A stretch of 64,000 nt of DNA from an uncultured Acetatifactor sp. (lineage in GTDB: Bacteria > Bacillota > Clostridia > Lachnospirales > Lachnospiraceae): positions 1 to 64,000 of the forward strand of contig CAJTSE010000012.1 of assembly GCA_910578815.1 (NCBI GenBank), read 5' to 3'. The first letter of the stretch is position 1. The number at the start of each line of letters is the position of its first letter. Below the pieces are notes generated by a model, which was given only the letters and a program-made list of their open reading frames with translations, did no database searches and was not told the origin of the DNA. Positions 18,351-26,258 of the stretch are shown here, in pieces. The position numbers were made by a program, and so were the translations under genes.

Positions 18351-18555
18351 TTATATGTCGAGATTGTGAATTATCCGAAGGATTACCTTCCGAATGGCAG
18401 GAGGAACGCAGAGCGCAGTCTGCACACCCGCAGCCACAGGAAGATTTCCCCTTTTTTCTGCCGCGTATCATGCTGAGAACAACGGCAGTTACTGCTGCAA
18501 TGAGAATTGCACTTACGATGAGGGTGGATAAATTTTCAATAATCCATGCTAACAT
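18337..18555 (-). CDS. FeoB-associated Cys-rich membrane protein
   Basis: The 72-residue protein has one membrane segment (about 4-29), a basic patch RGRKKGK, then a Cys-rich motif CGCGCADCALRSSC and a polar tail. This is the layout of the FeoB-associated Cys-rich protein family found after feoB in Firmicutes, thought to assist ferrous iron uptake. It lies 37 bases downstream of feoB. The last codons form part of the shared terminator hairpin. Confidence 0.85.
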   Translation of the reverse strand: MLAWIIENLSTLIVSAILIAAVTAVVLSMIRGRKKGKSSCGCGCADCALRSSCHSEGNPSDNSQSRHINTPQ

Positions 18556-18592
18556 GCAAATACCTCCTGTTGTTTACTTCCGGAATATAGTG

Positions 18593-21004
18593 TCAGGATA
18601 ATGATTTTGACGTTTGTACTTTTACCTTTTTTGTCAGCCGGTCGGCTTCCTTGTAAGGCCGGAAAAGCATGTAGCACATCCCGGCAAGGATCAGGACGGA
18701 AGCAATCAAACCAATGATATTAATGCTTCCGGTAAATGCCTGCCCGAACTGGTAAACGATCAGTGCCGCCCCGTAGGCCAGTAAGCATTGATAGCCGATG
18801 GCAAACCAGGTCCATTTTGCACTGTTCATTTCTCGCTTAATGGCGCCGATGGCAGCAAAGCAGGGAGCGCACAGCAGATTGAAAACAAGGAAGGAATAGC
18901 CTGCGGTTTTGCTGAAGGCTGCGGCGATTTCAGGCCAGCCGTCCGGATAAAGGATACCCATGGTGCCCACGATATTTTCTTTTGCTACAAGACCCGTAAT
19001 GGAAGCTACGGAGGCTTGCCAGTTTTCCCAGCCCAGGGGTGTAAAAATCCAGGCAATGGCGCCGCCTAAGGCCGCAAGAAGGGACTGATCCATCTCATCC
19101 TCTCCCAGCATCCGAAAGCCGTCCGACGTAAAGCCGAAATAAGTGGCAAACCAGATCACGATGGTGGAAAGCAGGATGATGGTGCCGGCCTTTTTGATGA
19201 AGGACCAGCCGCGCTCCCACATAGAGCGAAGTACATTACCTGCGGTCGGTAGATGATAAGCGGGCAGCTCCATGACAAAGGGAGCCGGATCCCCGGAAAA
19301 CATCCTTGTTTTCTTTAACATAATGCCGGAAAGGATAATGGCTGCCATGCCCACAAAGTAAGCGGAGGTAGCTACCCATGCGGAGCCGCCGAAGATAGCG
19401 CCGGCTACCATGGAGATAAAGGGTATCTTTGCACCGCAGGGAATGAAGGTCGTGGTCATGATGGTCATTCGGCGGTCGCGTTCGTTTTCAATGGTCCTGG
19501 AAGCCATGATACCGGGAATACCGCAGCCGGTGCCGATCAGCATGGGAATAAAGGACTTGCCCGAAAGTCCGAACTTACGGAAAATGCGGTCAAGCACAAA
19601 TGCGATGCGGGCCATATAGCCGCAGGCCTCCAGGAGGGCCAATAACAGGAACAGTACCAGCATCTGAGGTACAAAGCCCAGAACGGCGCCTACGCCGGCC
19701 ACAATACCGTCGTTGATAAGTCCCGTCAGCCAGTCGGCAGTACCTGCCGCTTCCAGTCCGGCGCCAACCAAAACCGGTATTCCGGGAACCCATATGCCAT
19801 AGGCGGCCGGGTCCGGCTCTTCCCCGTATTTTTCCAGAACGGCCAAAGCGTTCGTATAGTCTTCAAGGTTTGCAGCTTCTTCCGTTACCTCAAGGGTTTC
19901 TTCGTCCGTCACCCAATAGGGGAAGTTTCCTGTGGGCGCCGTGCCGTTTTCTTCAAGATATACGTTATAGCCTTCTATAATCAAGGACGCATTGCCGTAT
20001 TCCTCCGCGGCTTCCTTATAGGAGCCGGAGCCGATGCCAAGCAAATGCCAGCCGTCGCCGAACAGGCCGTCGTTTGCCCAGTCCGTGGCGGCGGAACCCA
20101 CGGTCACCATGGAAATATAATACACCAAAAACATAATGACTGCAAATATGGGCAGGCCTAAGAAGCGGTTAGTGACAATTTTATCTATCTTGTCTGAGTT
20201 TGTCAGCTTACCGGTTGCTTTCTTTTTCAGACATCTCTTGATAAGCTCTCCGATGTAAATATACCGCTCATTGGTAATAATGGATTCTGCGTCGTCGTCC
20301 ATTTCCTTTTCCACGGCCCTGATGTCCTGCTCGATATGTTCCAGAACAGCCGCATCCGGCTTGATCTGCTCCAGTACCTTGTCGTCCCGCTCGAAGAGCT
20401 TAATTGCATACCACCGCTGCTGTTCCTCCGGCAAATCGTGAACCACGGCTTCCTCGATATGGGCAAGGGCATGTTCCACCGTTCCGGAAAAGGTGTGCAT
20501 GGGCACGGTTTTTCCGTTTTGCGCCGCCTGGATGGCTGCTTCCGCCGCCTCCATCACGCCGTCTCCCTTTAAAGCGGAGATTTCCACTACCTTACAGCCC
20601 AGGGCCTCGGAAAGTGCTGCAGTGTTGATTTTATCGCCACACTTTCGAACCACATCCATCATATTGATGGCCAGGACAACGGGAATGCCAAGCTCTGTGA
20701 GCTGGGTAGTGAGATACAGATTTCGTTCCAGATTGGTGCCGTCGATGATGTTCAAGATTCCGTCAGGACGTTCGCCGATCAAATAATTTCGTGCCACTAC
20801 TTCTTCCAGAGTATAGGGTGACAGGGAATAAATTCCGGGAAGATCGGTGATCGTAACGCCGTCATGCTTTTTTAATTTTCCTTCCTTCTTTTCCACCGTA
20901 ACTCCCGGCCAGTTGCCTACAAACTGATTGGACCCGGTCAGGGCGTTAAACAGTGTTGTCTTGCCGCAGTTGGGGTTGCCCGCAAGGGCAATTCGCAGAT
21001 TCAT
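18593..21004 (-). CDS. feoB: Ferrous iron transporter FeoB
   Basis: The 803-residue protein transports Fe(II) across the membrane. The N-terminal GTPase shows the P-loop GNPNCGKTT (9-17), switch region GNWPGVTVEKKEG, DLPG and NMMD, followed by the helical GDI region and a membrane domain with two Gate-like halves (IPGIMASRT and the segment near CAPCFAAIGAIKREM). It is about 100 residues longer than typical FeoB because of an acidic extracytoplasmic insertion around residues 300-420, a feature I associate with Clostridia. It follows two feoA genes and precedes the Cys-rich partner. Confidence 0.97.
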   Translation of the reverse strand: MNLRIALAGNPNCGKTTLFNALTGSNQFVGNWPGVTVEKKEGKLKKHDGVTITDLPGIYSLSPYTLEEVVARNYLIGERPDGILNIIDGTNLERNLYLTTQLTELGIPVVLAINMMDVVRKCGDKINTAALSEALGCKVVEISALKGDGVMEAAEAAIQAAQNGKTVPMHTFSGTVEHALAHIEEAVVHDLPEEQQRWYAIKLFERDDKVLEQIKPDAAVLEHIEQDIRAVEKEMDDDAESIITNERYIYIGELIKRCLKKKATGKLTNSDKIDKIVTNRFLGLPIFAVIMFLVYYISMVTVGSAATDWANDGLFGDGWHLLGIGSGSYKEAAEEYGNASLIIEGYNVYLEENGTAPTGNFPYWVTDEETLEVTEEAANLEDYTNALAVLEKYGEEPDPAAYGIWVPGIPVLVGAGLEAAGTADWLTGLINDGIVAGVGAVLGFVPQMLVLFLLLALLEACGYMARIAFVLDRIFRKFGLSGKSFIPMLIGTGCGIPGIMASRTIENERDRRMTIMTTTFIPCGAKIPFISMVAGAIFGGSAWVATSAYFVGMAAIILSGIMLKKTRMFSGDPAPFVMELPAYHLPTAGNVLRSMWERGWSFIKKAGTIILLSTIVIWFATYFGFTSDGFRMLGEDEMDQSLLAALGGAIAWIFTPLGWENWQASVASITGLVAKENIVGTMGILYPDGWPEIAAAFSKTAGYSFLVFNLLCAPCFAAIGAIKREMNSAKWTWFAIGYQCLLAYGAALIVYQFGQAFTGSINIIGLIASVLILAGMCYMLFRPYKEADRLTKKVKVQTSKSLS

Positions 21005-21050
21005 GTGTTTTTCCTCGCTTTCTTTCTATTTCCTGCTATGCTGTTTCCTG

Positions 21051-21284
21051 TTATGCCAACATAGTTTCGATCTCGATCATTTCCGCATCTGCTTTCCGCA
21101 GAGAAAGCTCATAGCCGCGGACAGTTACCTCAATGGGGTCGCCCAAGGGTGCAACCTTTCGAATCTGTACCTCAACGCCTTTGGTCAGGCCCATGTCCAT
21201 GATGCGGCGCTTGACTGCTCCTTCTCCGTGGAGCTTTACGACCCGTACGACACTTCCGACCTTTGCTTCTTTCAACGTTTTCAT
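21051..21284 (-). CDS. feoA: FeoA, ferrous iron transport accessory protein
   Basis: This 77-residue SH3-like FeoA has the family pattern VKRRIMDMGLTKGVEVQI and then APLGDPIEVTVRGYELSLRK. FeoA is a small cytoplasmic protein needed for FeoB function. It lies 46 bases upstream of feoB with a GGAGG before its ATG. Confidence 0.95.
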   Translation of the reverse strand: MKTLKEAKVGSVVRVVKLHGEGAVKRRIMDMGLTKGVEVQIRKVAPLGDPIEVTVRGYELSLRKADAEMIEIETMLA

Positions 21285-21403
21285 TTAATACCAGCCTCCT
21301 TTTCTACTTTGTTTGTAGTTCTTAATCTGCTGCTTTACGTTTGTATTCCCGCTGTGATTTCAGGTTTTTGCTGTCTTCAGACGAGCTCGTTTTCCGGCTG
21401 GCC

Positions 21404-21616
21404 TTAAATCATGATCTTTTGGGCCAGCTCCTTGCTCACTGCCACGCGGGATTCCTTCACTTTTACAATGACATTGCCGTTCATGGTGCTGACCACCGTG
21501 ACCGTTCCTCCTACGACAAAACCTAAGGTTTCCAGGTGAGCTTTCACTTCCGGCTTTCCGCCGATTTTTTTAATGATGTTTTCTTCATCTGTTTCTGCTA
21601 GTGTTAGCGGCATCAT
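21404..21616 (-). CDS. feoA: Second FeoA-domain protein
   Basis: The 70-residue FeoA-like protein has KAHLETLGFVVGGTVTVVS, then NVIVKVKESRVAVSKELAQKI. It is the first gene of the feo operon. The start is fixed by GGAGGA 4 bases before the first of two adjacent ATG codons; a longer form would run through the leader. Tandem feoA genes with different sequences are common in Clostridia. Confidence 0.9.
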   Translation of the reverse strand: MMPLTLAETDEENIIKKIGGKPEVKAHLETLGFVVGGTVTVVSTMNGNVIVKVKESRVAVSKELAQKIMI

Positions 21617-21669
21617 GTATTCCTCCGTTTTCAAGTGCTTTGTGCAAAAAAGTATTTGTATGTAATGGA

Positions 21670-21683
21670 TTAGCATTAACTAA
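21670..21683. promoter_or_regulatory. TTAG-N6-CTAA palindrome 1 (probable metal-regulator operator)
   Basis: TTAGCATTAACTAA lies in the feo leader, downstream of the -10 element. It shares the TTAG-N6-CTAA plan with two other sites in this gap, close to DtxR-family boxes. Confidence 0.65.
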
Positions 21684-21703
21684 CCACAAAAGCAAAATAT
21701 AAG

Positions 21704-21717
21704 TTAGCAATAGCTAA
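21704..21717. promoter_or_regulatory. TTAG-N6-CTAA palindrome 2 (probable metal-regulator operator)
   Basis: TTAGCAATAGCTAA, extended to a perfect GTTAGC/GCTAAC inverted repeat, starts 10 bases downstream of the feo -10 box. It therefore covers the transcription start, an ideal repressor position. Confidence 0.7.
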
Positions 21718-21726
21718 CCATGTAAT

Positions 21727-21755
21727 ATATTATGGCGTTTTTATTCTGGTGTCAA
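21727..21755 (-). promoter_or_regulatory. feo operon promoter
   Basis: On the minus strand a perfect TTGACA (21755-21750), a 17-base spacer and TAATAT (21732-21727) lie about 110 bases before the first feoA start codon. Confidence 0.8.
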
Positions 21756-21800
21756 TATTTTTTTCAACTTTTCACTAAAATCATCACACTGGACACAGAG

Positions 21801-21814
21801 TTAGATAAAACTAA
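21801..21814. promoter_or_regulatory. TTAG-N6-CTAA palindrome 3
   Basis: TTAGATAAAACTAA, extended to GTTAG/CTAAC, lies about 45 bases upstream of the feo -35 box and about 57 upstream of the -35 of the divergent ComFB-like gene. It may extend control to the divergent transcript or aid repressor looping. Confidence 0.55.
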
Positions 21815-21870
21815 CGATGATTTTGTGCAAATTGCCAGGTAAGCTTCCGCTATGGATGAGGAAATAGTGA

Positions 21871-21899
21871 TTGATTCCCAATTAAAAAAGTTGTAATAT
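21871..21899 (+). promoter_or_regulatory. Promoter of the ComFB-like gene
   Basis: TTGATT (21871-21876), a 17-base spacer and TAATAT (21894-21899) with a TG two bases further upstream lie 34 bases before the ATG at 21934. Confidence 0.6.
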
Positions 21900-21933
21900 A
21901 GTATTACAGATATTTACCTATGGGGGAATTTAA

Positions 21934-22248
21934 ATGGAAGGACTAAAGAATTTAATGGAAGATAATGTGGAGCGAACGATTGATAAGCTGTTGCCCACTA
22001 TGCCTCATATCTGCTCTTGTCAGGACTGCAGACTGGATATGGCAACTTACGCCTTGAATCGTTTGCAGCCCAAATATGCCCGTACCAGTACCGGCGTGAT
22101 CATGCATCGGTTTGATACTGCTTCGGCTCAGGCAGAAGCGGAAATTTTGACGGTAGTTATTTCTGCAATGGAGATTATCGGAGCGCATCCTCATCATCCG
22201 CCGAAGGATGGAAATCCTGCTGCTGCGGGAGATACGAAGGAAGGGTGA
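21934..22248 (+). CDS. ComFB-family late competence protein
   Basis: The 104-residue protein matches the ComFB pattern: an N-terminal helix with NVERTIDKLLPTMPHICSC, the CxxC-type CSCQDCRLDMATYALNRLQP, and KYARTSTG. The tail is His/Pro-rich (GAHPHHPP). ComFB proteins are small and zinc-binding-like, with a role still poorly defined beyond their name. It is divergent from the feo operon with a palindrome between, so iron control is possible. The next gene starts within its stop codon. Confidence 0.75.
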   Translation: MEGLKNLMEDNVERTIDKLLPTMPHICSCQDCRLDMATYALNRLQPKYARTSTGVIMHRFDTASAQAEAEILTVVISAMEIIGAHPHHPPKDGNPAAAGDTKEG

Positions 22249-22613
22249 TATATCATAATTTTGATTTAGCTCTAATGTTTTCAGAAAATTCTGACGAAGT
22301 AAATAATAGAAAGAATCCTACACTATCAAAATACGCATTCCAAGGAGGGATCAACGCAGTAAACGGATTTTCAGGTATTTTTATGGTGAATTCAGTGTCG
22401 GCTGTTTCCGGTGTCTATAAGGCAAAACGTGATGAACGGCGTGACACCCGCTCAGATTCGAAAAAGAAAAATGCGGAAAGGCTTTTTACAAGCATTTTAA
22501 AAGATAGTGTAAAAGAGAGCAGGGTGGATATGGTGGACTGTCAGACGATTACCTATGGCAGGGACAGCAAAATGCAGAACTATCATTATCAGACAAGGGA
22601 ATACCGCTACTGA
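22245..22613 (+). CDS. Hypothetical basic protein
   Basis: The frame is open for 122 codons after the ComFB-like gene, beginning at a GTG that overlaps the preceding stop. Internal ATG codons at 22275 and 22383 are alternatives, and none has a well-placed Shine-Dalgarno sequence. The product has a Lys/Arg-rich centre (KAKRDERRDTRSDSKKKN) and a tyrosine-rich end (NYHYQTREYRY), with no recognised domain. The strong terminator just after its stop supports a real transcript end here. Confidence 0.5.
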   Translation: MIYHNFDLALMFSENSDEVNNRKNPTLSKYAFQGGINAVNGFSGIFMVNSVSAVSGVYKAKRDERRDTRSDSKKKNAERLFTSILKDSVKESRVDMVDCQTITYGRDSKMQNYHYQTREYRY

Positions 22614-22618
22614 AATAA

Positions 22619-22646
22619 CAGGGCTGCCGCATTTGCGGCAGCCCTG
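22619..22646. terminator. Shared terminator hairpin
   Basis: A perfect 12-bp stem, CAGGGCTGCCGC and GCGGCAGCCCTG, has loop ATTT. It lies between the convergent ends of the hypothetical gene and the DUF3829 lipoprotein gene. The flanking T-runs are short. Confidence 0.7.
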
Positions 22647-22675
22647 CTTCTGTGGTGTCTGTTGAACCATTTGGA

Positions 22676-23752
22676 TTATAGGCGATTGTAAGAATCAATC
22701 ATGTCAGAGACGCCTGTGGAGAAAGAAGAAAGGTTACACTGGCCTGCAATAGAAGTAATGGAAAGGTCAAATTCACTTAAAGCCTCTCCGGCTTCTACCT
22801 TTGCAAGCACTTTTGAAATAGAGTCCCTTGTAGACTTCATGTTCATGATAAAGATGCTCCAGTAAGCGGAATTACTCAAGCCTTCTGCCTGCAAAGCCTC
22901 TTCATCATCATCATAAGCCAGCAAGGCATCTGCGTAGGTACAGAATTCTTCATACAAGGGCTGTATCTTCGTCAGATCCATGTCCAAAATATTGTCGTCC
23001 CACACACCCTCCAGATACAGCTCGTCTAAAATGTCCTTACCAAGATTTATTACCATATTCAGAGAGTAGAAAACTACATATCCCTCGTTTTTCATCATCT
23101 CCAGGCTTTCCTGCTGGCGCGCGTCTGCAACAACATCCAGCTCGGAAAGGAAAATATCGCCGGTGGTATAATATTCGGCAAGCGCGTTCAGAAGAGCGCT
23201 GTGCTGCTCCTGAGACTTGGCGTAATTATCTTCCAGATAGGTCTGTGAAGTTGTGTAACTGTTGATCTCATTAAGAGTTTTAAGCAGGGTGGTGATGGAC
23301 GGATACATATCCAGAAAAGCCTGATCCAGAGCATCCTTTTCACTTTTGCCGTTTAAGATCTGATAGGCCTCTTCCACATCGCTTAAGGGACTGGAGAGAG
23401 AGTAACAGTTGTAGTTGGCATCAGTCTCATCTAATAGCTTAAATTCATCGCTTTCAACATCCACATAGGAAAAGTATTCGATCAGCGAATCGTTTACCCT
23501 GCCCAGCATAGCATTGTTAATGTCAATGTAGAGATTATAAAGCTGCTGAGCTGTCTCATCGTCAAGAACGCCCTCAGGTACAGGGGTGGGACGGTCTTCT
23601 TCCGAGCCGAAGGATTTAGGGGGCATTATCAGGGAATCGGATCCGTTCTCAGTACTTTCCTTATCTTCCCTGCCGGAAGGCATCCCCTCACATGCAGCCA
23701 AGGAAAAAGCCATGACTGCTGCAATCATAACAGTAAAAAATCTCTTTTTCAT
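22676..23752 (-). CDS. DUF3829-type lipoprotein
   Basis: The 358-residue protein has a signal peptide MKKRFFTVMIAAVMAFSLAA followed by a lipobox cysteine (AAC, residue 21). A short Ser/Glu/Pro-rich linker precedes an acidic helical body. The body resembles DUF3829 lipoproteins of Clostridia (long helices, YNLYIDINNAMLGRVN early and a late helix near SDMIDSYNRL). The function is unknown; it acts at the outer face of the membrane. The start at 23752 puts the signal peptide directly at the N-terminus; a longer frame adds an unlikely leader. Confidence 0.65.
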   Translation of the reverse strand: MKKRFFTVMIAAVMAFSLAACEGMPSGREDKESTENGSDSLIMPPKSFGSEEDRPTPVPEGVLDDETAQQLYNLYIDINNAMLGRVNDSLIEYFSYVDVESDEFKLLDETDANYNCYSLSSPLSDVEEAYQILNGKSEKDALDQAFLDMYPSITTLLKTLNEINSYTTSQTYLEDNYAKSQEQHSALLNALAEYYTTGDIFLSELDVVADARQQESLEMMKNEGYVVFYSLNMVINLGKDILDELYLEGVWDDNILDMDLTKIQPLYEEFCTYADALLAYDDDEEALQAEGLSNSAYWSIFIMNMKSTRDSISKVLAKVEAGEALSEFDLSITSIAGQCNLSSFSTGVSDMIDSYNRL

Positions 23753-23815
23753 TTTAATAGCTAACCTCCATGTTTTATGGTTTCCAAAAACAATTTGTGA
23801 CACAACCTGACAAGC

Positions 23816-23845
23816 AGTATACTACAATTACAGGGTGATTGTCCA
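23816..23845 (-). promoter_or_regulatory. Promoter of the lipoprotein gene
   Basis: On the minus strand TGGACA (23845-23840), an 18-base spacer and TATACT (23821-23816) lie about 64 bases upstream of the ATG. Confidence 0.5.
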
Positions 23846-23915
23846 TATGCTTTTGTTGGAATGCACAGCAGAACTATAAGCGTAGAGCGAATTAATCTTT
23901 TTTTTAAAACAAATA

Positions 23916-23944
23916 TTGACAACTATGTGATTATGGTGTATATA
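23916..23944 (+). promoter_or_regulatory. Promoter of the GntR/ABC operon
   Basis: A perfect TTGACA (23916-23921), a 17-base spacer ending in TG, and TATATA (23939-23944) lie 32 bases before the TTG start. The -10 region sits in AT-rich, partly self-complementary sequence that could hold a YtrA-type autorepressor site. Confidence 0.75.
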
Positions 23945-23976
23945 TAACATATAAACAGTTGAAAGAGGTGGCCACT

Positions 23977-24351
23977 TTGAAACTATTACAAAATTCAGGA
24001 GTACCGATTTATCAGCAGATCGCAGACCAGCTGAGAGCGGAAATTCTTGGAGGAAAGCTGAAGGAAGGAGATTATCTTCCTTCCATCCGGGGGCTGGCGA
24101 AGGACCTGAAGATTAGTGTTATTACTACGATGAAGGCATATGAACAACTGGAGGCGGAAGGATTGGTGACGGCAGTTCAAGGAAAGGGTTTTTATATTAA
24201 TGCCCAGGACAGCGAGATGTTGAAGGAACAGCATATGCGCCGGGTGGAAGAAGCTCTGCTGGAGGCAATCCATGCAGCCAAGATTGCCGGGTTGACTGAC
24301 AGAGAGCTGCGGGAGACACTGGCGGCTCTTCAGGATGAGAAGATTTTTTAA
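23977..24351 (+). CDS. GntR-family regulator, YtrA type
   Basis: The 124-residue repressor has a winged helix at about 8-75 (PIYQQIADQLRAEILGGKL, then LPSIRGLAKDLKISVITTMK and GKGFYI) and only a short C-terminal helical tail, as in the YtrA subfamily that controls ABC exporters. I set the TTG start at 23977, since GAGGTG lies 6 bases upstream; an upstream in-frame TTG has no such site. It heads the operon with the ABC genes. The last 19 bases are nearly repeated 59 bases downstream. Confidence 0.87.
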   Translation: MKLLQNSGVPIYQQIADQLRAEILGGKLKEGDYLPSIRGLAKDLKISVITTMKAYEQLEAEGLVTAVQGKGFYINAQDSEMLKEQHMRRVEEALLEAIHAAKIAGLTDRELRETLAALQDEKIF

Positions 24352-24379
24352 GCTTAATAGGGCATCAGTAAGAAAAACG

Positions 24380-24407
24380 AAGTCTCGTCCCGATGAGAAG
24401 ACTTTTT
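24380..24407 (+). terminator. Attenuator-like hairpin between gntR and ABC genes
   Basis: AAGTCT (24380-24385) pairs with AGACTT (24399-24404), with inner C/G pairing, followed by a T5 run. It could reduce read-through from the regulator gene into the ABC genes. Confidence 0.5.
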
Positions 24408-24445
24408 AACCAAGTCAGCGAAATAAAGAGTGAATGGAGGATACT

Positions 24446-25327
24446 ATGAACACAGACAGCGTAATAAAGGCAGTAAACCTGGAAAAAAAGTTTAAAGGTT
24501 TTGAACTATCCATTCCGGAGATGGAGATTCCCAAAGGTTTTGCTACGGCGCTTATCGGGGAGAACGGCGCAGGTAAGACTACATTGCTGAATCTTTTAAC
24601 TGGAATTCGTCTGGATTTTAAAGGAGAAATTGGCTACTTTGATAAGCGGGAAAAGTTATCTGACGGGAAGGTACAGGAGCGGATCGGCTACACCGGGCCA
24701 AACAGTTTCTTCCTGCCGAACTGGACGGTGAACCAGGTGGAAGAGATCAGTGAGCTTTTATTTGAGAATTTTCATAAGGATAGATTTGAAAAGCTTTGCG
24801 AGGAACTGAGCATTCCCTTTAAGGTGACAAAAAACGTAAAGGATTTATCAGACGGAAACAGGATGAAGCTGATGCTGGCCACGGCCTTCGCCAGAGATAC
24901 AGAGCTGTTGATTCTGGATGAGCCGGCATCGCCACTTGACCCGTTGATGCGCGATAAGCTTTGCGACATGATCAGAGAGTATCTGGATCAGGGAAACGGC
25001 AGCCGCTCCGTATTCTTTTCTACTCATAACATTGCGGATATGGAAAACGTGACGGACTACGCTATCATTCTGGAACACGGAAACATTGTGGAACAGGGAT
25101 TTGTGGAGGAACTGAAGGAAAAATACGTGATAGTGAAAGGAGAAGCCGGAGATGCTCAGGCGGCCGGGAAGGTACTCTTTACCATTCATAAAGGTTCATA
25201 TGGGTTTGAGGGCATCTGTCTTTCGGAAAAGCTGGATCAACTGGCCGGCATGGATGTGTCTGTGGAGACGCCAACCCTGTCCCAGATCAGCGTGGCGGTG
25301 ATGAAGGTGCATACGAGCCTGAAATAA
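24446..25327 (+). CDS. ABC transporter ATP-binding protein
   Basis: The 293-residue ATPase has a Walker A GENGAGKTT, a degenerate signature LSDGNRMKL in place of LSGGQ, a Walker B LLILDEPASPLD and a switch histidine in STHNIAD. The C-terminal 70 residues form the accessory region seen in YtrB/BcrA-like exporters. It works with the two membrane proteins downstream, probably exporting a drug, peptide or lipid. GGAGG lies before the ATG. The SDGN variant of the signature is typical of this YtrA-linked subfamily as far as I recall. Confidence 0.88.
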   Translation: MNTDSVIKAVNLEKKFKGFELSIPEMEIPKGFATALIGENGAGKTTLLNLLTGIRLDFKGEIGYFDKREKLSDGKVQERIGYTGPNSFFLPNWTVNQVEEISELLFENFHKDRFEKLCEELSIPFKVTKNVKDLSDGNRMKLMLATAFARDTELLILDEPASPLDPLMRDKLCDMIREYLDQGNGSRSVFFSTHNIADMENVTDYAIILEHGNIVEQGFVEELKEKYVIVKGEAGDAQAAGKVLFTIHKGSYGFEGICLSEKLDQLAGMDVSVETPTLSQISVAVMKVHTSLK

Positions 25328-25330
25328 GCA

Positions 25331-25586
25331 GCCGGATAAAGAGCGGGTAAACCTGCCCGGCGTTTTTCACTGGTTGTTTGTGCTGCCGCAGGCGGCATCT
25401 CTGGAAAGTTGAAAAGTAAGTTTGACGGTCTGATATGGAGGAAAAATTGGAAGCAGACTTCCAAATTTTGATAGGTGTGTTAAAGCACGCAAGGGGTGTA
25501 AGACTGAAAATTGTCATTTTCAATCTCGAACTTTGTGATGCTGCGCATCCCAAAGTTCCCACAGATTTAGATGCCGCTTGCGCGGC
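25331..25586. repeat. Hairpin-rich gap inside the ABC operon
   Basis: Six successive hairpins fill the gap between ATPase and permease genes: GCCGG/CCGGC (25331-25361) followed by T5; GCTGCC/GGCGGC (25382-25396); AAAATTGGAAG with CTTCC and AATTTT (25443-25469); TGAAAAT/ATTTTCA (25505-25522); GAACTTTG, GATGC with GCATC, CAAAGTTC (25528-25558); and GCCGC/GCGGC (25573-25586). The first has terminator form. The segment around 25364-25396 (TTTCAC, GGTTGTTTG, then a GC hairpin ending GGCGGCAT) matches the end of the composite element at 56890. Confidence 0.6.
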
Positions 25587-25601
25587 GGAATGAGAGGAAA
25601 G

Positions 25602-26258
25602 ATGAAACGGAAAATAAGAAGTTATCTGGGGTTTACCTCATTTTGGTATAAGCTGCTTCTGTTGTTGGTCCTGCCGGTTCTCCTGCTGGGGATCCAGGTC
25701 TTTGCTTCGGTGGTGTTTCAGGGGACGGTGATACCCCTGTCCATACTTGTGCTGATCTTTGCAGAGATTTTTGGAGATACCTTTGTTTTAGGAGGAATTC
25801 AGGAAAAAAACTCGGAAAAAATGGATTATTTGAAAACATCTCCCAGAGGGATGAAGGTAATGAAAAGTGTTTTGGTTATGGATCTGGTAAGACGTTTTCT
25901 GGCCTTTGTAGTAATCTTTGGTCTGTCCGGGCTGATGATGTTAGTTTTTGGGGCCACACCGGGAGCGGAGAAAATGGCAGGCCCTGAAGCGCTGCTGTTG
26001 GCTGTACTCCTGACCTATACCCTGTCGGTTTTGGGAATCTTTTTATCCCGGTTCGGCAGCCTGCTCTGGATCAATATGCTCTGTGCTTATGCAGGAGCCA
26101 TTGTCGGACTGGTCCTCTTTTTTATAGGCACCGGAGGTATGCTTCCGCTGCTGTTGCCGTTGATGAATACGGCAATGGGTATTTTGGCTGTAGGCCTTAG
26201 TATTTTAACGGTAAAAATTGCAATGATGAAGGTGGAGGGAAGCTATTATGATAAATGA
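25602..26258 (+). CDS. ABC-2-type permease component
   Basis: The 218-residue protein has about six hydrophobic segments (LLLLLVLPVLLLGIQVF first, TAVGLSIL-like last) and a cytoplasmic loop ERNSEK/MDYLKTSPRGMK-like between segments 2 and 3, the plan of ABC-2 exporters. The start at 25602 is preceded by AGAGGA. It overlaps the next permease gene by 11 bases, so the two are translated together and probably form a heterodimer. Confidence 0.75.
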   Translation: MKRKIRSYLGFTSFWYKLLLLLVLPVLLLGIQVFASVVFQGTVIPLSILVLIFAEIFGDTFVLGGIQEKNSEKMDYLKTSPRGMKVMKSVLVMDLVRRFLAFVVIFGLSGLMMLVFGATPGAEKMAGPEALLLAVLLTYTLSVLGIFLSRFGSLLWINMLCAYAGAIVGLVLFFIGTGGMLPLLLPLMNTAMGILAVGLSILTVKIAMMKVEGSYYDK

